The notes under the pieces are model-generated. The model saw only the letters and a program-made list of their open reading frames with translations, made no database searches and was not told where the DNA came from. From assembly GCA_030159075.1 (NCBI GenBank), contig BROG01000901.1, positions 124,001-188,000 on the forward strand: a stretch of DNA of 64,000 bases, given 5' to 3'. The position numbers were made by a program, and so were the translations under genes. Each line of letters starts with the position of its first letter. Position 1 is the stretch's first letter. Below, one piece after another: positions 57,433-64,000 of this stretch. This DNA is from Atrina japonica (Eukaryota; Mollusca; Bivalvia; Pterioida; Pinnidae).

Positions 57433-60400
57433 ATTGAAAAATGATATCACATCATTTTGAAAAACTGAAGTACATTTTTAAAAATTAATTAATTTCATGG
57501 AATGGTATTGTTCTGATCAGTTTATGTATATATCTACCTGCATTGTGTAGATTTCACAGTGAGCACCAATATAAAAAAACCTCACAATAAATCAGTAAAA
57601 ATGACAAATGTTAAACTTATATATCAGAATCCACTGTCTAACATTCAATTATAAAATCAATACAATGTACAAACTTAAACATAGTCTAAAATGTATTTTT
57701 TCCGTTCCGCTAGCTACAGTGGTTATCAAAGAGTAATAATACTAATTAAGTGAATTGTTTTAATATCCCTTGATTGCTTTTAGATGGGAAGTTCATTGCT
57801 TTTGATGTAAAACGGTCTGACAAATGGCTGGAAATTATTGCAATAAAACACTTTTGCCTAAAAATAACCCAAGTAAACATTTGTAATTTCTTGTGTAGCA
57901 GTTTGATCAAACGACAAAATAGAAATAACAAATAGTTTATACGTCTATCTACAGAACAACTCATTTGTCTGCCCACTACAGAATTATTATAATATGAATA
58001 AACGAATAAAAATTATAACAACACAATAGTTTAATAATATCATTCAGCCAGCATGCATATCTAAATCACTCTATGAAATTACATCCAGTTAATAATTTAA
58101 CTATTTTAAAAACCATCTCAATATTACAGGGACAGTCTGTAGCCAGTCACTTACTGTAACTATTACAAATTCTAAATCAATAACAGGAACAGTTTGTAGT
58201 TAGTCACTTAACTATTACAAATTCTAACTCGATATTACAAGGACAGTTTGTAGATAGTCACTTAACTATTACAAATTCTAACTTAATATTATAGGGACAG
58301 TTTGTAGTTAGTCACTTAACTATTACAAATTCTAACTCGATATTACAAGGACAGTTTGTAGATAGTCACATAACTAACAAATTACTTAAATTCAGTTTGT
58401 AGTTACTTAACTATTACAAATTATACAAGGACAGTTTGTAGATAGTCACATAACTATTACAAATTCTAACTTAATATTATAGGGACAGTTTGTAGTTAGT
58501 CACTTAACTATTACAAATTCTAACTCGATATTACAAGGACAGTTTGTAGCTAGTCACTTAACTATTACAAATTCTAACTCGATATTACAAGGACAGTTTG
58601 TAGCTAGTCACTTAAATATATTATATTCTAACTCATTATTACAGACATCTTGGAGACATCATTCAACTATTAAACAAGAGGCCCGTAGGCCTTAACGGTC
58701 TCCTGAGTATGAACATTTTTTGGTCTTTAGAAATCATTGTGTCAACTATGTGCTCTTTATACTTCATAATAGATGATGGATATATTGATTTAACTATCAT
58801 ACAATATTGACAAGTTTCAATCCTTTTATAGGATAGTAAGTTTAATCATATCATAGCGAGATGTAATTTTTTATTTTGGTTCTAAAAAATCATTTGTTGA
58901 ATGCAAAAAATCAAGAAATTCCTTTTTGAAGAAAACAATTAAGATTTTTTATTCATTTTATTGAAAAAATGCAGAAAACTTAGTGTCAATAGTGCTGAAT
59001 GATTTTTTAGCCCTGCCCTAGGGGCAGAGCCCTTGCCCCAAGGCACACAAATTTCATAATTTTGGTAGAGGGCTAAATGCCTTTATCTAAAAATGTATTC
59101 AGTCTTTCTTCTCAATGCATTGCAGTATATTTTCTAAGATTAAGTACATTTTTACAATATGCAAAATTGGCCCTGCCTTAGGGACAGAACCCCTGCCCAA
59201 GGGACAAAACCCCTATCCTGGGCATCAAGAATTTTACCATTTTGTTGAGGGCTTCATGCTCTGTCTAAGCAGGCATTCAGTCCTTTACAGTATGCTGAAG
59301 TAGGGAAAATTTTCTACCATAAAGTACATTTTACTATTAGCCCCACCTTAGGGGCAGAATAACTCAAGGTAATGAATTTTACAATTTTGGTAGAGGGCTT
59401 CATGCTCTTTCTAACCATGCATTCAGTTTTCCTTTAAGATGTGCAGGAGTTGAGAAGATTTTCTAAGATCTGGTCATTTTTGGCAGTTTTAGCCCCACCC
59501 CTAGGGCATCATATGTGCAACAATTATGAAATTTACCATTTAAGTTCCCCTTATCCTAAAAATACTTCTTACTAAATTTGAAGGCAATTGGCTTTGTAGT
59601 TTTCAAGGAGAAGTTAAAAATATTCAATTGTTAACTCATGACAGAGGATGCCAGGTGGGAACCAATGGCAGTAGGTCACCTGATCTAAAAATACTAACTA
59701 AATATTACAGGGATATTCTAGTCACCTAACTATTACAAATACTATCTCAATATTATAGGAACATTCTGTTACCAGACACTTAACTTACTATTACTGTTTC
59801 AATATTAACAGTCTGGAAACAGTCAATATTACAATTAGAAATACTAACTCAATATTACTGAGACATTCTAGAGACAGTCACTTAACTATTACAAATACTA
59901 ACTCAATATTACAGGGACAGTTTGTAGCCAGGCACTTAACTATTACAAATACTAACTCAATATTACAGGGACAATTTGTAGCCAGGCACTTAACTATTAC
60001 AAATATTAACTCAATATGACAGGGACAATTTGTAGCCAGGCACTTAACTATTACAAATACTAACTCAATATGACAGGGACAGTTTGTAGCCAGGCACTTA
60101 ACTATTACAAATACTAACTCAATATTACAGGGACAATTTGTAGCCAGGCACTTAACTATTACAAATATTAACTCAATATTACAGGGACAGTTTGTAGCCA
60201 GGCACTTAACTATTACAAATACTAACTCAATATGACAGGGACAATTTGTAGCCAGGCACTTAACTATTACAAATACTAACTCAATATTACAGGGACAGTT
60301 TGTAGCCAGGCACTTAACTATTACAAATACTAACTCAATATTACAGGGACAGTTTGTAGCCAGGCACTTAACTATTACAAATACTAACTCAATATGACAG

Positions 60401-63034
60401 GGACAGTTTGTAGCCAGGCACTTAACTATTACAAATACTAACTCAATATTACAGGGACAGTTTGTAGCCAGGCACTTAACTATTACAAATACTAACTCAA
60501 TAAGACAGGGACAGTTTGTAGCCAGGCACTTAACTATTACAAATACTAACTCAATATTACAGGGACAGTTTGTAGCCAGGCACTTAACTGTTACAAATCA
60601 TGCAAATACTACCTCAATACTGACTGTCTGGAAACAGTCACTTAACTATTAGAAATATTACTGGTAACTAAAAATTACAAGGAAATTCTATAGCCAGGCA
60701 CCTTATTGAAATAAACACATTATCTTGATCGTAAGTCTGTTACGCGACTAACTGATCGTGTTAGTTAGAAACAAGTCATGATCACTGCAACAAGAACAAT
60801 TAAAATGTCAGCCATTTAAAGTAATGGAACAAATGTGTTAATTTCAACAACTCTAGCATTTCTCTGCAACGAAGACAATCATAAGCCAGCCATTTAAGTT
60901 AGGTAACTTTAACGATCTAGCATACAAAGTCGTTTATCATATAAAAAAAAACTTTTAAAACTAGCATGCATTTAGTGCCAAATTCTACATGTAAAATAAA
61001 AACGGCATGCTGACACAGAATTAATTCTATCTGATCAAGAAATCTATTGCAAAATTTATTTAGTACCTAAATGAAATAAATGTTCCCTTACTTCCTGTGT
61101 CCATGTTTAAAAGATATAACGTATAAAAAATCCATGTTTTACAAAATTATGAATAATCATATGAAAATTTCCAGATTTACAGTATATTTGTATATGTTCA
61201 AAGTTAAGAAAAATTTTGGACTGTAATTTATTTTATGTTCTGCATCAGTAATTGTTACTTTGTGTTTTTCTTCCTTCTTTTTGTCAAAAACTGGAGTAAT
61301 ATCTCACTTCTGTGGATGTTTGACCTTTTTTTACAGTAACATTTTTTTCTTTCAAAAACATTACCCAATACAATTATGTTTGTTTTATGGAGTTCTACGC
61401 CACACTCAGTGATTTTTGCAGTAAAGTAATGGCGGCCAGTTTTTAATGGTGGATGAGAGAACCCGGTTACAATGTAGGTTTACTTCATTAATGTGACTTT
61501 GGCCTGTCATACACCTCAAAATTAAATGCAGTTCAAATTTATCTCCTGTAGATATCAATGTTCTATGCCACACTCAACAATTTTTCAGTTATATGGTGGC
61601 GGTCAGTTTTCAGTGGTGGAGCTCGAGGGGAGAACCTGGTTACAATTTACCCGGGAAGAGACCATCGGCCTTGATTTTTTGTGGTGCTGAGATGGGGTGA
61701 ATATGTTTTCCATCCTAAAAGGGTAAAACTAACCAGGGATGAAAATTTTGAGATATACAGTCTACAACAAGCATTCTGAGAGAACTGATGAATCAACGAA
61801 TGTCCCGTACCTGTGAAATTATTACATTTGTATAAAGTGAAAGATAAAACCTTAAGTAAAACCTTATAGGCCTACAGACACTTTGATGAACATGTAAACA
61901 ACCCTACAGTCCCCCGGTTTCACTGGCCTGGGATTAAAAAACTCTACATAAAGACATTGTATCTGTGTTACCCAACATTAAAAATGTTACTGAACAGAAA
62001 GCAAATACTGAATTAGATAAACATACATCACATCAGTAAGGCAGAACAAAATTATTAAAAAGAAATATACATGAACTATTATACTAACTCCCCACTAGCT
62101 CTTTGGTCATACCTGTCTCTTTTTGTCAGCTTCTGATAAATCTGAAAATGAATCTGGGAATACACACATCTATAATAGCAGTTCTTATCTTTAAAAAAAT
62201 TATGTTAACTTCTTTTTAGCAAGTTTACGGTACTGAACAAATTTTTAGCAAGTTTACGGTAATGTACAGTGGCACAAAGTGACCTCTTTACTTTTTTGTA
62301 CAAAATCTTTATTCTTCTTGAATTTTCAAGTACGTACATTCAATTTTAAGATAATAACTAGGAAAATTCCAAGTTTGGATTTTGGAATTTCTAGATATGA
62401 AATGGAGAATTAACGTTAGTGTCTTGAAATTTCATGACAATTTAAGAGGAAAAAAAAAAAGATAAAGAGGCCGCATTTGGCCATCGTAATAACGTGATGC
62501 TTGTTATTATATACAGATGATTTGGTGAAAATTAGGGATGAAAAAAAAATTATTTTATTGTGAAAACCATGGCGATATGAATGTGAAAAAATGGGTATTC
62601 AATCTTGGATTTCTGAAAATTAAAATGTCAAAAATGTGTGTTAAATGAAACTCTCAAAAATGTCCATTTAAGGCATGGCAACTTTTAGTTTAATCTGGAA
62701 AAACTGTTAATCTGAAAAAATGGTTATCAGAATTTGTATTTGGTCATTTGAAAAACAGATGTCTGCATTAGGAAATAAACACTTTTAATATGAATATATC
62801 TATGCAGGTATTGGTTACTTTTGGAAATTCCAAATATTGATTAAAACACAAAATTCACACATTTTACAAAAGAAAATGAACACGTTTAGACAGTTATGCA
62901 CAAAATCAAGGTAAAAGTATAATATATGTTTTGAAATTCTTAGAGATCATAATATCTGGAAATTTTACATCAAAAGGGAGATAACTGCATACTACCTTAG
63001 CATCCCGAGTTTCTGATGCAAGTCTATCTTTAAT
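44989..63034 (-). CDS. Coiled-coil protein, C-terminal part (5' end not found)
   Basis: Minus-strand exons: 62996-63034, 57158-57253, 52171-52491, 50581-50649, 49929-50041, 47926-48028, 45887-46080, 44989-45067. These are phase-compatible and total 1014 nt (337 residues plus TAA). The body is an unbroken Glu/Lys/Arg/Gln-rich helix, for example MERLKQQEEEMQQAEEDVRG and RRQKRLEEEIRREEEERLAQ, certainly a long coiled coil. The tail changes to SQGITKAWVFSYFIRWPLES then YNIPFGGGEPKNTRRIGKPK. Such helices give structural or scaffold roles, often cytoskeletal or ciliary; nothing shows a catalytic domain. A KIAA2012/DUF4670-type protein is one guess, from composition and an impression of the tail, not a recognised match. 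Donors include GTTAAA. Three large minisatellites sit in its introns, one just beyond its stop. Confidence 0.85.
45453..45809. mobile_element. piggyBac-like MITE, copy 6
   Basis: Starts GAAGGGGCATTAGCTGTGTC and ends ACACAGCCAATGCCTATCTAA. The flanking TTAA is mutated (TTGA, CTAA). Lies in the last intron of the coiled-coil gene. Confidence 0.65.
46146..46257. mobile_element. Short palindromic MITE
   Basis: GGACCCAGTTGCACAACAGG then TTGTTAAATTTAA is mirrored by TTAAATTTAACAA and TGTGTTGTGCAACTCGGTCC. About 110 bp with 30-bp inverted repeats; the middle GCCAATG...CCAATGGGC could extend the stem. Confidence 0.75.
46818..47907. repeat. 24-bp minisatellite, over 1 kb
   Basis: About 45 units of GAGCCCAGTAGGTGATAATG plus ACAA, with alternating GAGCCCTGTAGGGGATGATG and TATGTGATAACAACAAT variants, so a higher-order pattern of several units is visible. 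Unit length allows long open frames on both strands: plus-strand NDNESPVGD repeats and minus-strand YWALIVVIT / YRALIVIIT repeats. It lies in the intron between exons 47926-48028 and 45887-46080. Confidence 0.97.
48577..49215. mobile_element. 'CAGGGCCCGAA' family MITE, twice interrupted
   Basis: Outer parts: CCTGAAGTCACCAAATTTAC at the left and CAGTTTAGTGAGCTTGACC at the right. Inside are a GGTCTC-type element at about 48645-48802 (ends TTCACTGTAG) and a 'TTAACCC' mini-element at 48858-48955 (TTTAACCCTTTCAACCC to AGGGGTGAAAAGGTT). Confidence 0.65.
49590..49885. mobile_element. Partial copy related to the 19660/32785 element
   Basis: Contains TGGACAGTTAAATTTGGCCA, GCCAAAATTAAACCATGG and, at 49710-49880, an inverted pair TACAGTAAAACCTCATTATA / GGCATTATAAAGAGGTTTAA with ACTGTAT. 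Order differs from the two longer copies. Confidence 0.5.
50660..51870. repeat. 50-bp minisatellite, about 23 units
   Basis: Unit ATGAGATGGCTAGTCAGAGT then TTACATGTAAATGTCAAATA then TGCTGTAAAA. Units vary in ACATGTA/ACAAGTA, AACCTGC/AATATGC and in the CTGTAAA(A/C)ATG joint. It fills the intron between exons 52171-52491 and 50581-50649 almost completely, starting about 20 bp from the latter's acceptor. Confidence 0.96.
53393..53645 (-). mobile_element. tRNA-derived SINE, full-length copy, inverted
   Basis: Read on the minus strand it begins GGGGGCCTTCGTGGTCAAGT (A box), continues with GTTCAAGCCCC (B box) and the shared body AAACTGACAAACTTTCTCAC in reverse, and ends with the tail AATCGTTGAGTGTGGTCTAA. 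Confidence 0.85.
54545..54720 (-). mobile_element. SINE copy, 5' truncated, inverted
   Basis: Tail TTCATGCCAAACCCAACAAC, then GTTACAATGTACCCGTGAAT, ACCTTCCACAAGTAAACTGG, CAAACTTTCTCACAGAATCG. The tRNA-like head is degraded after TAGGTTCTAGC. Confidence 0.7.
54925..55395. repeat. 29-bp minisatellite, about 15 units
   Basis: Unit ATTATCTCTATTCCAGGAAT plus TCACTTAAC, with TTGAGG and ACTCA variants. Several units hold the palindrome GGAATTCA/TTCCAGGAATT. Intronic. Confidence 0.93.
55566..55605. repeat. Facing poly(T) and poly(A) tracts
   Basis: About 22 T (55567-55588), TTGC, then 11 A. They could pair as a hairpin. Possibly two poly(A) insertion tails in opposite orientation. Confidence 0.7.
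55908..56245. mobile_element. Palindromic MITE, about 335 bp
   Basis: CTGGTGCCAGTTTCACTCGT then GGTCGTAACTTTG is mirrored by AAAGTTACGACCTCTAGTGG and AACTGGCTCCTG. Further inverted words occur inside (TACATATTAATC; ACGTAT). No coding capacity. Confidence 0.75.
57391..57430. repeat. Poly(A) tract, about 37 A
   Basis: An A homopolymer in the intron upstream (on the minus strand: downstream of exon 62996, upstream of exon 57158). No retroelement body was recognised next to it. Confidence 0.9.
58120..58650. repeat. 54-bp minisatellite, left block
   Basis: Unit CACTTAACTATTACAAATTC then TAACTCGATATTACAAGGAC then AGTTTGTAGATAGT. About 9-10 units with deletions near 58370-58430. It is the same satellite as 59690-60640, diverged at fixed positions (GATA/GCTA/GTTAGT; CGATATT). 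Confidence 0.93.
58672..59688 (+). mobile_element. 1-kb dispersed element inserted into the satellite
   Basis: Starts AACAAGAGGCCCGTAGGCCT with a short GGCC(TA)GGCC stem, and ends GGCAGTAGGTCACCTGATCT. The middle has about 3.5 imperfect 150-bp subrepeats, each TAGCCC(T/C)(G/A)CC(T/C)TAGGGGCAGA...GGTAGAGGGCT. No open frame. The satellite resumes on the other side. This 'GGCCCGTAGGCC...CACCTGA' layout is typical of bivalve interspersed repeats. Confidence 0.7.
59690..60640. repeat. 54-bp minisatellite, right block
   Basis: About 17 units of CACTTAACTATTACAAATAC then TAACTCAATATTACAGGGAC then AGTTTGTAGCCAGG. The central units (59930-60580) are almost identical, pointing to recent expansion; edge units are diverged. 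Confidence 0.95.
60641..62112. other. Intron of the coiled-coil gene with SINE tails
   Basis: 61388-61485 and 61560-61672 are two inverted SINE tails (CCACACTCAGTGATTTTTGC; CCACACTCAACAATTTTTCA), each followed by GAGAACC(C/T)GGTTACAAT. 61676-61765 is the right half of a 'CCTGGAAA' MITE ending in GATATACAGT. No exon was found. Confidence 0.5.
62113..62141 (-). CDS. Possible 29-nt microexon of the coiled-coil gene
   Basis: TTTTCAG|AT...AGACAG|GTATGA encloses a frame reading LSEADKKRQ that would run in phase 0 into the 57158-57253 exon. An upstream acceptor at 62154 would lengthen it to SFSDLSEADKKRQ. Its incoming phase does not match the 62996-63034 exon, which joins 57158-57253 directly in phase 0. 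It could be an alternative exon reached from an exon outside the window, or spurious. Confidence 0.35.
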
Positions 63035-63284
63035 CTTAAAATAAAGTTACTCCATGAATTTGTCTTTACATCAGTAGAATATTACATTGAGTACCAGATA
63101 TAAAAAAAGACTGGGTCTACTAAAAAGTTACTCAGCCTTTCAAATAAAAATATTGAAAGTCAAATATATCATGTATATAACCATCCTGAAAGTTTAAGTT
63201 CTAAAATAAACAAAACTCAAATTTTGTGTCATTTCACTTGACAAATTCATATTTTGTACATTTCATTCTCTATGTATTATATTG
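63035..63284. other. Intron or upstream flank, no exon seen
   Basis: AT-rich, no supported exon. The coiled-coil gene must extend further, since no start codon with supporting context was found on the minus strand in the window. Confidence 0.35.
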
Positions 63285-64000
63285 TGTTGTTATGTCATGA
63301 CATACTGTGTTATATGTCATGCCATACTGTGTTATGTCACACTGCTATTATGTCATACTGTGTTATGTCATACTGTGCTATTATGTCATATATCATACTG
63401 TGTTATGTCATGTCATATTGTGTTATGTCATACTGCTATGTGATACTGTGTTGTTAGGTCATGTCATATTGTGTTGTAATACTGTGCTGTTGTGTAATAT
63501 ATCATGTCATACTATGTTGTTATGTCATGTCATACTATGTTATGTCATATGTCCTTCTTGTGCTGTTATGCCATATCATATTATGTTATGTCAAGTCATA
63601 CTGTGCTTTTATGCCATATTGTGCTGTTATGCCATATAACATACTGTGCTGTTATGACATACTGTGTTATGTCATGTCATAATGTGATGTTATATCACAT
63701 GTCATACTGTGTTGTTATGTCATGTCATACTGTGTTATGTCATATGTCCTTCTTGTGCTGTTATGCCATGTCATATTATGTTATGTCAAGTCATACTGTG
63801 CTTTTATGCCATACTGTGCTGTTATGCCAGATATCATACTGTGCTATTATTACATACTGAGTTATGTCATGTCATACTGTGATGTTATTTCACATGTCAT
63901 ACTGTGTTGTTATGTCATGTCATACTGTGATGTTATTTCATATGTCATACTGTGTTATGTAATACTGTGTTGCTGTCATTTATCATACTGCATCATTATG
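63285..64000. repeat. Irregular 'TGTCATACTGTGTTATG' minisatellite
   Basis: Built from short words (ATGTCATACTGTGTT, ATGTCATGTCATACT, GTGCTGTTATGCC, TATGTCCTTCTTG) in changing order, running off the window edge. A block of about 190 bp repeats (63530-63680 and 63720-63880), giving a higher-order unit. Open frames rich in Cys, Tyr and Val across it are by-products. Confidence 0.92.

Noticed and set aside
63254..63860. Cys/Tyr-rich open frames at the right edge
   Set aside because: By-product of the irregular minisatellite; no start context or splice sites.

Overview
The window is eukaryotic nuclear DNA: AT-rich, with small exons, long introns and consensus GT-AG junctions, and crowded with short dispersed repeats. 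The intronless C-type lectin, the tRNA-derived SINE family, the many short inverted-repeat elements and the character of the genes point to a lophotrochozoan animal, most likely a bivalve mollusc. That assignment is inferred from style and was not checked by any search.

Four genes are supported. (1) A single-exon secreted C-type lectin at 2060-2683 (+), with a TATA box. (2) A complete five-exon SNRPE gene (spliceosomal Sm protein E) at 14131 to 8362 (-), rebuilt exon by exon with matching phases to a 90-residue protein. (3) A calcyphosine-2-like EF-hand gene, about 19 exons at 16343/17215 to 38003 (+); every junction phase agrees and the product is about 650-670 residues. (4) The 3' part of a charged coiled-coil gene, from at least 63034 to 44989 (-). 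Its eight phase-compatible exons encode about 337 residues and end in an unusual aromatic tail; its 5' end lies outside the window or was not found. SNRPE and the EF-hand gene diverge from a 2.2 kb spacer. The EF-hand and coiled-coil genes converge on about 7 kb of repeats.

Mobile DNA fills most of the rest. It includes a Penelope-type reverse transcriptase fragment (5638-6273), a 669 bp hAT-like non-autonomous element whose empty site can be read off, six copies of a TTAA-flanked piggyBac-like MITE, a SINE family with visible A and B boxes, and several further palindromic families, some nested.

At least a dozen minisatellites (24-57 bp units) sit almost entirely in introns or directly beside exons. 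Several carry processing signals. One array just past the coiled-coil stop codon repeats the AATAAA hexamer. One array just past an EF-hand-gene donor repeats a 3' splice-site-like sequence. Exon-intron junctions of SNRPE and of the EF-hand gene have themselves been tandemly copied. This repeated replication of processing signals by local tandem duplication is the most unusual theme of the window. I found no prokaryotic operon, CRISPR array or clearly new enzymatic system.
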